Shown here in pieces: positions 25,584 to 34,463 of a DNA stretch of 64,000 nt. The translations under genes were made by a program, and so were the position numbers. The stretch is from Eikenella halliae (GTDB taxonomy: Bacteria > Pseudomonadota > Gammaproteobacteria > Burkholderiales > Neisseriaceae). The first letter of the stretch is position 1, and each line of letters begins with the position of its first letter. Location: assembly GCF_001648475.1 (NCBI RefSeq), contig NZ_LXSQ01000020.1:145237-209236 (forward strand), given 5' to 3'. The notes below the pieces were generated by a model. It saw only the letters and a program-made list of their open reading frames with translations. It had not been told where the DNA came from and made no database searches.

Positions 25584-26483
25584 ATGAGTACCCCGCAAAC
25601 CGCCATCATCCCGGAAACCATCACCGCCGCCATTTATATCGAGGCCGACGTGCGCGACGCCGCCAAAGTCAAAACTGCCTGCCGCGAAGCCCTCGCCGCG
25701 CTGGCCGACTGCCAAACCCGCTTCCCCGGCCACGATTTGGGCATGACCATCGCCTTCGGTGCAGACTTCTGGCGCAGCCTGAACCACAGCGGCGAAGGCG
25801 AGGAAATCCGCCCGTTCGTGCCGCTGGGCAACGGCCTGTGCCCCGCCACCCAATGCGATTTGATGATCCATATTCAATCCACCCACACCGGCCTGAACTA
25901 CCTGCTGGCGGAAAAAGTGATGGCCGCCTTCGGCGAATCGGTTGAAATGAAAAACGAAACCCACGGCTTCCGTATGCCGGAAGAGCGCGGGCTGGACGGC
26001 TTCGTGGACGGCACGGAAAACCCGCACGGCGATGATGAAATCGCTTCCGTCGGCATCATCGCCGAAGGGAAAAGCGCGGGCGGCAGCTATGTGGTGCTGC
26101 AACAATACCTGCATGACCTGAAAAAATGGGACGGCATCAGCGTGCAAGAGCAGGAGCAGGCCGTCGGCCGCAGCAAAGCCGACAACATCGAATTCGCCCG
26201 CGAAGACCGCCTGCCCGATTCGCACCTGGGCCGAACCAACATCAAAGAAAACGGCGTCGGCCTGAAAATCGTGCGCCGCAGCCTGCCTTTCGGCCAAGTA
26301 AGCGGCGGGCACGGCCTGCAATTCATCGCCTACAGCGCCAGCCTGCACAATATCGACGAACAGCTGAAATTCATGTTCGGCGAAAAAGACGGCAAAATCG
26401 ACCTGCTGCTGAAATATATGTCCACCGCCAAGCGCAGTGCCTACTACTACGCGCCAAGCGTAGAGCGCTTGGCTGATCTGTGA
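25584..26483 (+). CDS. DyP-type heme peroxidase (YfeX-like)
   Basis: A 299-residue dye-decolorising peroxidase. The signature GFVDGTENP contains the distal Asp142; the proximal heme ligand is His214 in DSHLGRTN; a conserved Arg lies in IVRRSLPFG. The size and sequence resemble E. coli YfeX. There is no signal peptide and no encapsulin gene nearby, so it should be cytoplasmic. Likely roles are peroxide removal or porphyrin handling. AAGGA precedes the ATG. Transcribed alone, ended by a DUS hairpin. Confidence 0.92.
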   Translation: MSTPQTAIIPETITAAIYIEADVRDAAKVKTACREALAALADCQTRFPGHDLGMTIAFGADFWRSLNHSGEGEEIRPFVPLGNGLCPATQCDLMIHIQSTHTGLNYLLAEKVMAAFGESVEMKNETHGFRMPEERGLDGFVDGTENPHGDDEIASVGIIAEGKSAGGSYVVLQQYLHDLKKWDGISVQEQEQAVGRSKADNIEFAREDRLPDSHLGRTNIKENGVGLKIVRRSLPFGQVSGGHGLQFIAYSASLHNIDEQLKFMFGEKDGKIDLLLKYMSTAKRSAYYYAPSVERLADL

Positions 26484-26515
26484 TGCTGTGGATTGGTTTG
26501 ATTGGTTGACAATAT

Positions 26516-26544
26516 AAAGGCTACCTGAATTTCAGGTAGCCTTA
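26516..26544. terminator. Inverted DUS terminator between DyP and brnQ
   Basis: Opposed uptake sequences separated by one base, a 13-bp perfect stem, between two convergent genes. It is therefore positioned to serve both. Confidence 0.65.
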
Positions 26545-26573
26545 CTTATCTCGCTATCAAGCAATCTAATTAA

Positions 26574-27905
26574 TCAAACTATTTCCTGATCAGCCGGTTT
26601 GCCGACGGCCATTTTGCCGATGATGCTGCCGAGCACAATCCCGGCCAGGGCGAAGGGCAGCCACTCCAGCGAATAGGCTTTCAACGGCAGTTGTTCGGTA
26701 AAGCCCGCACCGGCCACGGAGAGGATGGAAATCGCGCTAGCCAGACCGGTGGCGAGGCGGTGGGCAAGCAGGGGCATCGGGCGGATGAAGTTGTCGATAA
26801 TCAGCAGCAGCAGGATGGTCATGGCAATCGGGTAGAGCACCATCAACACGGGCACGGATTTGCCGATAACGGCGCTCAAACCTTGGTTGGCCAGGACGAA
26901 GCTCACGAGGGTTACGGCGATAACGTATCTGCTGTAGCGGATGCGCGGGAACAGGCCGTAGAAGAATTCGCCCACGGCGGTTACCAGGCCGACCGAGGTG
27001 GTAAGGCAGGCGAGGGTAACGATGATGCCGAACAGGATACGGCCGAAGCTACCGAAGGTTTGGTAAGCGGCGGTATTGAGCAGGAAGGAGCCGATGTCTT
27101 GCTGTTTGGCAGACAGATCGGCCAGGGTGTCGGGCGACACGGGCAGGCGGTTGCTTACCCAGGCCAGGCCGACATAAATAACAGCCAGCGATATGGCGGC
27201 GATGATGCCCGCCACAAAGGTTTGCTTCATCACCAATTGGTTATCGCGCTGATCCGCCGGCATTTTGGTCTTGATGGCATTAATCACAATCACGGAAAAG
27301 GCCACGGAGGCAAGCACGTCCATGGTTTGGTAGCCGCCGATAAAACCGGCCAGGAAGGCGGATTGGTCGCTAAAGTCGGCAGCCGGCATGGTGGGCGGGT
27401 TGCCGTAGAGCCACCATACGGATTTGCCGATCAGGGCAAGGATGGCGATGAGCAGCGCAGGGGTGAGGATGGCACCGATGCGTTCGACCATTTTGGAGGG
27501 GTTCAGGCTCAGCCACAGGGTGATGGCGTAGTAAACCACGGTGAAGGCGAGAAGCGAGGTGCGGCCAGCTTCACCGATAAAGGGCAGCACGGCCATTTCG
27601 TAGGAAGTGGCGCCGGTGCGCGGGATGGCGAAGAAGGGGCCGATGGTGAGATAAATCGCCATCAGGAAAATAACGGCAAACCAAGGGTGAATGCGGGCGA
27701 GGGCGGTTTTGTAGCCGTTGTGGTAGAAGGCGCTCACCACGATGCCCAGCAGCGGTAGGCCGACACCGGTGATCACGAAGCCGGAGAGCGTGCGCCAGAA
27801 CTCTGGGCCGCTATTGAGGCCGAGGGTGGGCGGGAAAATCAGATTGCCGGCGCCGAAAAAGATGGCAAACAGCATAAAGCCGATAATAAAGGTGTTCCTG
27901 TTCAT
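26574..27905 (-). CDS. brnQ: Branched-chain amino acid:cation symporter
   Basis: A 443-residue integral membrane protein with about 12 hydrophobic helices. The start NTFIIGFMLFAIFFGAGNLIFPPTLG, AIPRTGATSYEMAVLPF and LNPSKMVERIGAILTPALL are diagnostic of the LIVCS (BrnQ) family, which imports leucine, isoleucine and valine with Na+ or H+. The length is normal. It stands alone with its own upstream region. Confidence 0.96.
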   Translation of the reverse strand: MNRNTFIIGFMLFAIFFGAGNLIFPPTLGLNSGPEFWRTLSGFVITGVGLPLLGIVVSAFYHNGYKTALARIHPWFAVIFLMAIYLTIGPFFAIPRTGATSYEMAVLPFIGEAGRTSLLAFTVVYYAITLWLSLNPSKMVERIGAILTPALLIAILALIGKSVWWLYGNPPTMPAADFSDQSAFLAGFIGGYQTMDVLASVAFSVIVINAIKTKMPADQRDNQLVMKQTFVAGIIAAISLAVIYVGLAWVSNRLPVSPDTLADLSAKQQDIGSFLLNTAAYQTFGSFGRILFGIIVTLACLTTSVGLVTAVGEFFYGLFPRIRYSRYVIAVTLVSFVLANQGLSAVIGKSVPVLMVLYPIAMTILLLLIIDNFIRPMPLLAHRLATGLASAISILSVAGAGFTEQLPLKAYSLEWLPFALAGIVLGSIIGKMAVGKPADQEIV

Positions 27906-28127
27906 GGGTTTCTCTGGCGGGCGGCTATCTTGGATAGGGCGGGGCCGAGGTAAAAAAGCGTTATGATACCGAATCGGCTATTGAAGGGGTAGGGCGGTGG
28001 ACAAATGGGCTTTGGTTTCTCTGATGCCGATGTTTTCAGGTAGCCTCTTGCCAGCTTGAGGCTACCTGAAAAAACGGTCTGCCTGAAACTTGGGTTGCTG
28101 ACGCAAAATACAGGATATGTAAAACGC

Positions 28128-28156
28128 TTTATCCCGACAGCGGGAAACAGTATAAT
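28128..28156 (+). promoter_or_regulatory. Promoter of the patA-patB-ape1 cluster
   Basis: TTTATC (28128-28133) and a perfect TATAAT (28151-28156), 17 bp apart, about 45 bases before the predicted patA start. Confidence 0.55.
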
Positions 28157-28205
28157 CCGACGCTTTCGCCGATGTATTAACCCTTTCTTTCCTTGCGCCG
28201 ATTTT

Positions 28206-29648
28206 ATGCCGCTGCTGTCTATCGAATTTGCTGCCTTTTTCCTGTGCTTTTTTCCTGTTTACTGGCTGTTGGCCAAGCATCCGCGCTGGCAAAATTGGCT
28301 GTTGCTGTTTGCCGGTTTGGGTTGGCTGTGGCATTTGCATTGGGGCTTTGCCGTGGCGGTATTGGCGTTTTCGCTGGGAGTTACGCTGATTGCGGCCGGT
28401 TTGTCGCAGGGCAAGGCGCAGGCGGCTCGGCGCAGATGGCTCGCGGCAGGCGTGCTGCTGGCGGTGTTGAATTTGTCGTTTTTCAAATATGTGGATTTTT
28501 TCCTGCCGCTGTTGCAGCGCGGCGGGCAAGATCAAGATACGGCGCTGGGCATCCTGATGCCGTTGGGCATTTCCTACTACACCTTCCAAGGCGTGGCCTA
28601 TCTGGTGTCGGTTTACCGCAATGAAGACGTGCGGCTCAAATGGCGCGAGCTTTTGCTGTATTTCAGCTTTTTCCCCACCATCACTTCCGGCCCGATTGCC
28701 CGTGCCGGCCAATTAAAAAGCATCTACGGCACAGACGGCGGCATGGCGGTGCAAATCCGCAGCGAACAGCCGCGCGCTATCATCCGTCCGGCATTGGCTA
28801 TCGGCCTGATTGTGCTGGGTATCTGCAAAAAGTGGTGGCTGGCCGGGACGTTGGGCGGCAACTGGGTAGATCCGGTGTTTGAAAATCCGCTGCAATACGA
28901 TGCCATCACGGTACTCACCGCGATGTACGGCTATACTGTTCAGCTATTTATGGATTTTTCCGGTTACACCGATTTGGTGGTGGGCATGGCCATGCTGCTT
29001 GGCTTCCAGCTGCCGCAAAACTTCGCCATGCCGCTGCGCGCGTTTAACCTGCGCGATTTCTGGGATCGTTGGCACATCACGCTCTCCACTTGGATTCGCG
29101 ACTACATCTATATCCCGCTGGGCGGCAGCCGCAAAGGCTGGTGGCGCACGCAAGTCAATTTGATGATTGCCATGCTGCTCTCCGGCATTTGGCACGGCCA
29201 CGGCTGGAATTTTTTGCTGTGGGGCGCGTTGCACGGCGTGGTGCTGGTGGGGCTGAATATCGGCGATAAAATACTGGGCGGGCGAGAGAAATTGTCCGGT
29301 TCGTCCCGTTTGGGCAAACTGGTGGCAGTGTTGTTTACCGTCAACTTCGTCTGCCTCTCCTTCGTGGTATTCCGCACCGAAAGCCTGTCCGATGCCGGAT
29401 TGATGTTCCGCTCGCTATTAGGCGGTGGCGGCAGCGGCGTACCGGAATTGGAAACCCTGCTGGTACTGGGTGCGATGGTGCTCGCGCTGGCCGCTTATGG
29501 CTTCTTGGCCAAACTATTTGACCGCGCGGTGGCGCTGTTGGAGCGCCTGCCGATGTGGACGTGGCCGCTGCCGATGGGTGCTGCGATGTGGCTGCTGATG
29601 GTGTTCGCCCCTTCCGGCATCCCCGGTTTTATGTATGCTAACTTTTAA
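28206..29648 (+). CDS. patA: Peptidoglycan O-acetyltransferase PatA (MBOAT)
   Basis: A 480-residue MBOAT-family membrane protein with 10-12 helices. Conserved: GISYYTFQGVAYLVSVYR, FFPTITSGPIARAG, FNLRDFWDRWHITLSTWIRDYIYIPLGGSRKG and the catalytic-His region GIWHGHGWNFLLWGALHG. With the two SGNH genes that follow, this is the neisserial patA-patB-ape1 cluster. PatA is thought to move acetyl groups across the inner membrane for transfer to MurNAc O-6, which protects the wall from lysozyme and lytic transglycosylases. The ATG at 28206 starts the first membrane helix; a longer frame upstream contains an uptake sequence and is unlikely. Confidence 0.9.
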   Translation: MPLLSIEFAAFFLCFFPVYWLLAKHPRWQNWLLLFAGLGWLWHLHWGFAVAVLAFSLGVTLIAAGLSQGKAQAARRRWLAAGVLLAVLNLSFFKYVDFFLPLLQRGGQDQDTALGILMPLGISYYTFQGVAYLVSVYRNEDVRLKWRELLLYFSFFPTITSGPIARAGQLKSIYGTDGGMAVQIRSEQPRAIIRPALAIGLIVLGICKKWWLAGTLGGNWVDPVFENPLQYDAITVLTAMYGYTVQLFMDFSGYTDLVVGMAMLLGFQLPQNFAMPLRAFNLRDFWDRWHITLSTWIRDYIYIPLGGSRKGWWRTQVNLMIAMLLSGIWHGHGWNFLLWGALHGVVLVGLNIGDKILGGREKLSGSSRLGKLVAVLFTVNFVCLSFVVFRTESLSDAGLMFRSLLGGGGSGVPELETLLVLGAMVLALAAYGFLAKLFDRAVALLERLPMWTWPLPMGAAMWLLMVFAPSGIPGFMYANF

Positions 29649-29680
29649 TCACGATAACAATAAGAAAGGATTAAGCAGCC

Positions 29681-31138
29681 ATGAATCCCAGCAAAGCCAA
29701 ACGCCGAGCCAATAGGAACAAACACAAACATCGTGATCAAGCCGCCCGCCGCAAATCGGGCGCGGAAAAACGCCCCGAGCAGCTGGAGTTGCCGGTGTCA
29801 ATGCCGGAACTGGGGGCAACCAAATCCGAACCGCAGGCCAAAACTAAAGACTCATCCCAACATAAAACCAAAGCCTCGGCTAAAACTGATCCGGCATCGT
29901 CGCCCCGTTTTCAGGTAGCCTCGGAAAAAGCAGCCGGAGCAGAGCATAAAGTGCTACCACGCAAACCAAAATCTGCGCAATATGCTACCGTACGACCGGC
30001 TAAAACCTCCCGCCCCGCAGTGAATACAGCCGGCCTTTCCAGCCCTACATCAGATCAAAAAAGCAAGTCGGCCTCGCCGGTGTGGCGATTATATGCGGCC
30101 ATGCTGTTCACCGCGCTGCTCACCGTATGGTTCAGCCAAGACTCCATCAACGCTTATTGGCAGCAAACTTATCATCGCGCCAGCCCCTTGGAAAAATTAA
30201 ACGATTACGGCTGGTGGCGCAGCGGCAGCAGCTGGCAGCAAACCGCCTTGTCGCAGCATGAGGCTGCCTTGGGCTGGTTGGAAGCCAAAAATGAAAGCTG
30301 GCGCCAACAGCATGCCGCCGAGCATACGCCACCAGATGTGGCCGTAATGCCTACCGTACCTACCGTGCCGTCTGAAACAGAAAACAAGCCTGCTTCTGCC
30401 CCGACCGTCGCGCAGCAAAACACCGCTTCCAAACCACTTCCGGAGCGCGTACAACTTTCGGCTGGCGACAAAGTATTTTTTGCCGGTGATTCCATGATGG
30501 AGGGCGTAGCGCCGCATGTGCAAAAATGGTTGAGCAGCCAATACGGTATTGATTCGCTCAACCTCAGCAAACAAAGCACCGGCTTGTCCTACCCCAGCTT
30601 CTTCGATTGGCCGGCCACCATAGAAAAAACCTTGCGGGAAGATCGAAAAATCAGGTTGCTCGTGGTATTCCTAGGGCCGAACGACCCTTGGGATTTTCCT
30701 AATCCCGAGCCGGGCACGAGAGGCTACCTGAAATTCCAAAGCCCAGAATGGGAACAGGTGTACCGACAGCGTATCGAACGCATTTTGGCGGCCGCCCAGG
30801 CAGCCGATGTCAAGGTTATTTGGCTGGGTGTGCCGCTGATGAAGAGCAGCCGCCTCAATGCCCAAATGCGCTACCTCGACCGCCTGTTTGCCAGCGAGCT
30901 GGCCGGGAAAATCATCTGGCTGCCTACCGATAAAATCATGGGCGGCGAAGACGGGCAATACCGCGACAGCATCAGCATCAACGGGCAAACCGTCCGCTTG
31001 CGCAGCAAAGACGGCATTCATTTTACAGTAAAGGGACAGCAACTTCTGGCCGATCAGATAGCAGGCCGTATCGACTACCAACCTGCACCGGCCGTCCCCG
31101 CCGCCTCCGAAACCGTTATCGCGGGCGGAAAACCATAA
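29681..31138 (+). CDS. patB: PatB-like SGNH O-acetyltransferase with long N-terminal extension
   Basis: A 485-residue protein. Residues 1-130 are a Lys/Arg-rich, low-complexity cytoplasmic segment; one membrane helix (about 136-152) follows. The periplasmic SGNH domain has FFAGDSMMEGVAPH with nucleophile Ser271, FLGPNDPWD and the Asp444-x-x-His447 pair in KDGIHFT. PatB takes acetyl from PatA and esterifies peptidoglycan. By recall, neisserial PatB is about 325 residues, so the 130-residue extension is unusual. Uptake sequences are read as RFQVAS in the extension (about 76-81) and GYLKF between catalytic blocks (about 348-352). It follows patA after 32 bp with AAGGA before the ATG. Confidence 0.8.
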   Translation: MNPSKAKRRANRNKHKHRDQAARRKSGAEKRPEQLELPVSMPELGATKSEPQAKTKDSSQHKTKASAKTDPASSPRFQVASEKAAGAEHKVLPRKPKSAQYATVRPAKTSRPAVNTAGLSSPTSDQKSKSASPVWRLYAAMLFTALLTVWFSQDSINAYWQQTYHRASPLEKLNDYGWWRSGSSWQQTALSQHEAALGWLEAKNESWRQQHAAEHTPPDVAVMPTVPTVPSETENKPASAPTVAQQNTASKPLPERVQLSAGDKVFFAGDSMMEGVAPHVQKWLSSQYGIDSLNLSKQSTGLSYPSFFDWPATIEKTLREDRKIRLLVVFLGPNDPWDFPNPEPGTRGYLKFQSPEWEQVYRQRIERILAAAQAADVKVIWLGVPLMKSSRLNAQMRYLDRLFASELAGKIIWLPTDKIMGGEDGQYRDSISINGQTVRLRSKDGIHFTVKGQQLLADQIAGRIDYQPAPAVPAASETVIAGGKP

Positions 31139-31159
31139 AATTTAAGGATAGTTAGAGTA

Positions 31160-32344
31160 ATGTTGTTTTCCAAAAAAGGCCGCCAACTGGCCTTAATGAC
31201 CGCCTGCCTACTCGCCTGCCAGGCCTGTAGTGCCGAAACCGCCGCCCAAGGCACCCCCGAAAAAGCCGAGCTCACCAACTACGGCAGCTGGCAGCCCGTG
31301 TGGCTCGCCAAGCTGCAGCGGCTCAGCCGGGGCGGTAACGTTAAATTCCGCATCGTCCAGCTGGGCGACTCCCACACCGCCGGCGACTACTTCACCAACG
31401 AATTGCGCACCCGTCTGCAGCAGCAGTGGGGCGACGGCGGTATCGGCTGGGTGTATCCCAATTCCGTATCCGGCCAGCGCAATGCCCAAGTGCTGCACAA
31501 CAGCAGCGGCTGGCAGGTGCTGAGCAACCGCAACGCCCGTGCCGAATTCCCGCTGGGCGGCATCCTCAACCGCTCCTCCGGCGGTGGCGGCAGCGTAACC
31601 GTTAATCCGCGCAATCCCGTTGCCGAGGCCCAGCAGATCACCATCACCGCACGCCCCGTATTTGCCGACAGCGAGCTCAAAGTGCAAGACGCGCAAGGCA
31701 GCCAGGTTGCCTCCCTGCCCAACCTCGGCAGCAACGCCTGGCAGTATTTCTCCTTCACCGCCAACCTGCCACTCAGCTACCGTGCCCAAGCCGGCGACAT
31801 TTGGGAAATCGGCCACATCAATATCGAAAACAGCCGCCCCGGCGTAACCGTATCCGCCATGGGCATCAACGGCTCCCAGCTTTCCCAGTGGAGCGGCTGG
31901 CGTGCCGACTGGCAGCAGGATTTGTCGGCCACCCAGGCCGATTTGGTCATCCTCGCCTACGGTACCAACGAAGCCTTCAACAGCAATCTGGACATCGTGC
32001 AAACCAAGCGCATTTGGGCCGACACCATCCGTAAAATCCGCGAAGCCCTGCCCGGCGCAGGCATCCTGATTATCGGCGCGCCCGAATCGCTCAAAAGCCG
32101 CCACGGCCAATGCGGCCAGCGCCCGCCCAACCTCGACGCCGTACAGCAGATGCAGCGCGACATAGCGCAGCAGGAGCAAACCCTATATTGGTCTTGGCAG
32201 GCCGCCATGGGCGGCGCGTGCAGCATGAAGAGCTGGATGGCGCAAGGCCTCGGCGCGCGGGACGGCGTGCACTTCACCGCCCAAGGCTACCAAACCGCTG
32301 CCAGCAAGCTGGCCGACGACCTCATCAAACTGGCCAATAAGTAA
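31160..32344 (+). CDS. ape1: O-acetylpeptidoglycan esterase Ape1
   Basis: A 394-residue SGNH/GDSL esterase. A hydrophobic N-terminus ends in LLACQAC, so it is probably a lipoprotein or has a cleaved signal. The catalytic Ser71 is in QLGDSHTAGDYF; Asp368 and His371 are in RDGVHFT. Between them lies a beta-rich carbohydrate-binding-like insertion (about 110-215), as in meningococcal Ape1, with highly similar blocks such as VSAMGINGSQLSQWS and LAYGTNEAFN. It removes O-acetyl groups from MurNAc so that lytic transglycosylases can act. It starts 21 bp after patB; third gene of the operon. Confidence 0.92.
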   Translation: MLFSKKGRQLALMTACLLACQACSAETAAQGTPEKAELTNYGSWQPVWLAKLQRLSRGGNVKFRIVQLGDSHTAGDYFTNELRTRLQQQWGDGGIGWVYPNSVSGQRNAQVLHNSSGWQVLSNRNARAEFPLGGILNRSSGGGGSVTVNPRNPVAEAQQITITARPVFADSELKVQDAQGSQVASLPNLGSNAWQYFSFTANLPLSYRAQAGDIWEIGHINIENSRPGVTVSAMGINGSQLSQWSGWRADWQQDLSATQADLVILAYGTNEAFNSNLDIVQTKRIWADTIRKIREALPGAGILIIGAPESLKSRHGQCGQRPPNLDAVQQMQRDIAQQEQTLYWSWQAAMGGACSMKSWMAQGLGARDGVHFTAQGYQTAASKLADDLIKLANK

Positions 32345-32585
32345 CCGGCCGAATCGTTTTCAGGTAGCCTCATTAAATGCAAAAGGCTACCTGAAAATTT
32401 AAATGCAGCTGTTTGCCCAAACCGGTTTGTTCCCATTCCGGCTCGTGCCCGGTATCTGGCCGCAAAGGGTAGGGTAGGCTACCTGAAAACCCGATGCAGG
32501 CAGGGAAACGGCAGGCTCAGATATTTTCAGGTAGCCTCAAATACGAAAAGGCTACCTGAAAATATATCGGGTTGGAATGACGAAT
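32345..32585. other. Gene-free region with five uptake sequences
   Basis: No gene. Two opposed pairs (32358/32384 and 32524/32550; the second a 17-bp perfect inverted repeat 32521-32537 with 32549-32565) and a single copy at 32477. The first pair can terminate the ape1 transcript. The region leads directly into CREE copy 2. Confidence 0.7.
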
Positions 32586-32691
32586 TATAGTGAATTAAAT
32601 TTAAATCAGGACAAGGCGGTGAGCCGCAGACAGTACAGATAGTACGGCAAGGCGAGCCAACGCTGTACTGGTTTAAATGTAATTCACTATA
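32586..32691. repeat. Correia-type element (CREE), copy 2
   Basis: A 106-bp element running TATAGTGAATTAAATTTAAA to AATTCACTATA, with the same internal order as copy 1 (ATCAGGACAAGGCGG, CCGCAGACAGTACAG, AGTACGGCAAGGCGAG, CAACGCTGTACTGG). It lies between ape1 and the nif3-like gene, about 110 bases before the latter. Confidence 0.92.
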
Positions 32692-32802
32692 AAACGAGGC
32701 AGCAGGCCGCAAACGATATATTCGTTAGGGCATAACAAGCCGACACCGTAACATTCTTATCCAATTTGCCAAACAACCATCTTCCTCTTACGGAGCCAAA
32801 CC

Positions 32803-33552
32803 ATGCCGCAACGTCAAGACATCATCCGCTGGTGCAACGAATTCTTGCGTACCGCCGAATTTCACGACTACGCCCCCAACGGCCTGCAGGTGGAGGGGCG
32901 GGAAGAAGTGCATAAAATCGTGTGTGCCGTTACCGCCAGCCAGGCCGCCATCGATTATGCCGTGGCGCAGGGTGCCGATATGCTCCTGGTGCACCACGGC
33001 CTGTTTTGGAAAAGCGAGCCGATCACCATCACCGGCTGGAAACACCGCCGCATCGCCGCGCTGATTCGCCATAACATCAATATGGCCGGTTACCACCTGC
33101 CGCTCGATGCCCACCCCGAAGTAGGCAACAATGCCCGGCTGGCGGCACACATGGGCTGGCATATAGAAGGGCAAACCGGCGAGCAAAACCTGCTGATGTT
33201 TGGCACGCCGGGGGTGGAAGCAGACGGCCATGCGCTGCTGGCTAATCTGGCTGAACGTTTGGGTCGCCAGCCGGTGTCTGCCGGCGATTTATCGCGGCCG
33301 GTGCGCAAGCTGGCCTGGTGTACCGGCGGGGCACAGGGCTTTTTCCAACAGGCAATCGATATGGGCGCAGATGCTTTCGTTACCGGCGAGATTTCCGAAG
33401 CGCAATACCATTTGGCGCGAGAAAACGGCGTGCTGTTCGTGAGCGCTGGGCACCATGCCACCGAACGTTACGGCATCCAGGCGCTATCGGCACGGCTGCA
33501 GCAGGAATGGCCGCTGGATTGTTTGTTTTTTGATGAAGATAATCCGGCTTGA
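32803..33552 (+). CDS. Nif3-like dinuclear metal-centre protein
   Basis: A 249-residue member of the NIF3/YbgI/DUF34 family, which forms hexameric rings with two metals per subunit. Metal ligands are visible in LLVHHGLFW (His64, His65), LDAHPEVGNN (Asp102) and SAGHHATERYG near the C-terminus. The biochemical role is not settled; it has been linked to GTP cyclohydrolase-like metal chemistry and DNA damage responses. It precedes petABC on the same strand, as in several beta- and gammaproteobacteria, but with 300 bp and a separate promoter between. Confidence 0.9.
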   Translation: MPQRQDIIRWCNEFLRTAEFHDYAPNGLQVEGREEVHKIVCAVTASQAAIDYAVAQGADMLLVHHGLFWKSEPITITGWKHRRIAALIRHNINMAGYHLPLDAHPEVGNNARLAAHMGWHIEGQTGEQNLLMFGTPGVEADGHALLANLAERLGRQPVSAGDLSRPVRKLAWCTGGAQGFFQQAIDMGADAFVTGEISEAQYHLARENGVLFVSAGHHATERYGIQALSARLQQEWPLDCLFFDEDNPA

Positions 33553-33702
33553 GTCTAACTTGGCAGCATAGCCTTTACATTTTGCTTTTTCAGGTAGCCT
33601 TTGGCTGCGTTTCCATCATGCGGACAGGCGGTTGCGCTGTTGCGCTTATCCCCACGCAACCTGCTGCGACAAGACAAATCTTTACTTTATTTCAAATACT
33701 GC

Positions 33703-33732
33703 TTTAAGTGTTGATTTAGATTAAGGTAAAAT
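33703..33732 (+). promoter_or_regulatory. petABC promoter with FNR-like box
   Basis: TTTAAG (33703-33708) and TAAAAT (33727-33732) are 18 bp apart. Between and overlapping them, TTGATTTAGATTAA (33711-33724) matches the FNR consensus TTGAT-N4-ATCAA at 9 of 10 positions. Its place over the promoter core suggests repression without oxygen. The start point would be near 33739, leaving a leader of about 115 nt. Confidence 0.5.
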
Positions 33733-33760
33733 CACGCCGCTGCGCTATTGGCAGCAAGAG

Positions 33761-33845
33761 GCCTTTGCTAGGTTGCCGCCTTGCGGCGCACAACGGCTGT
33801 TGTGCAAAGGCTTCGATATTTCGGTATTTTCAGAGTATTAGGATG
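33761..33845 (+). promoter_or_regulatory. Structured petA leader with predicted sRNA target
   Basis: GCCTTTGC (33761-33768) pairs with GCAAAGGC (33804-33811) and encloses GCCGC/GCGGC (33775-33787); GCACAAC/GTTGTGC (33788-33805) is an alternative or additional hairpin. Beyond this lies an open AT-rich stretch that includes TTTCGGT (33819-33825) and GAGTATTAGGATG (33833-33845). The latter contains the AGGA ribosome site and is complementary to the sRNA candidate at 59006-59018 with one mismatch. Confidence 0.55.
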
Positions 33846-33853
33846 ATTGAGTG

Positions 33854-34447
33854 ATGACTAACCAAGAAATCAATCAGGAACGGCGGCGCTTTTTGGTGCT
33901 GGCCACTGCCGGTGCCGCCGGCGTGGGCGCACTGGGGGTAGCCAAGCCTTTCGTTGCCAGCTTTTTCCCTTCGGAAAAGGCTAAAGCGGCCGGCGCACCG
34001 ATCGATATCGATGTGAGCAAAATCGAGGCCGGCCAGTTGGTTACCGCCGAATGGCGCGGCAAACCAATCTGGGTGCTCAACCGCACCGAGCAGCAGCTGA
34101 AGGATTTGCCTTCCTTAAACGGCGAGTTGGTCGATCCCTCCTCCGCTGCTGCCGACCAGCAGCCGAAATACTGCCAAAACGAACTGCGTTCCATTAAAGG
34201 CAAAGATAATATTTGGGTGGCCATCGGTATCTGCACTCACTTGGGCTGCTCGCCCACCTTCCGTCCCGACCTTGCTCCCGCCGATTTGGGTGCAAACTGG
34301 AAGGGCGGTTTCTTCTGCCCCTGCCACGGCTCCAAATTCGACTTGGCCGGCCGCGTGTTCAAAGGCGTGCCGGCACCGTCCAATCTGGTGATTCCTCCTT
34401 ATAAATACCTGTCTGAAACCACCATCCGCGTGGGCGAAGACGGCTGA
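33854..34447 (+). CDS. petA: Cytochrome bc1 Rieske iron-sulfur subunit
   Basis: A 197-residue Rieske protein. A Tat-like N-terminus (ERRRFLVLATAGAAG) anchors it in the membrane. The 2Fe-2S ligands are Cys127/His129 in CTHLGC and Cys155/His158 in CPCHGS, with the disulfide Cys132 and Cys157. It carries electrons from quinol to cytochrome c1 on the periplasmic side. The start is ATG 33854 or GTG 33851; AGGA at 33840 suits either. First gene of petABC, with a long structured leader that may be an sRNA target. Confidence 0.96.
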   Translation: MTNQEINQERRRFLVLATAGAAGVGALGVAKPFVASFFPSEKAKAAGAPIDIDVSKIEAGQLVTAEWRGKPIWVLNRTEQQLKDLPSLNGELVDPSSAAADQQPKYCQNELRSIKGKDNIWVAIGICTHLGCSPTFRPDLAPADLGANWKGGFFCPCHGSKFDLAGRVFKGVPAPSNLVIPPYKYLSETTIRVGEDG

Positions 34448-34463
34448 TACCGGGGAACAAATC

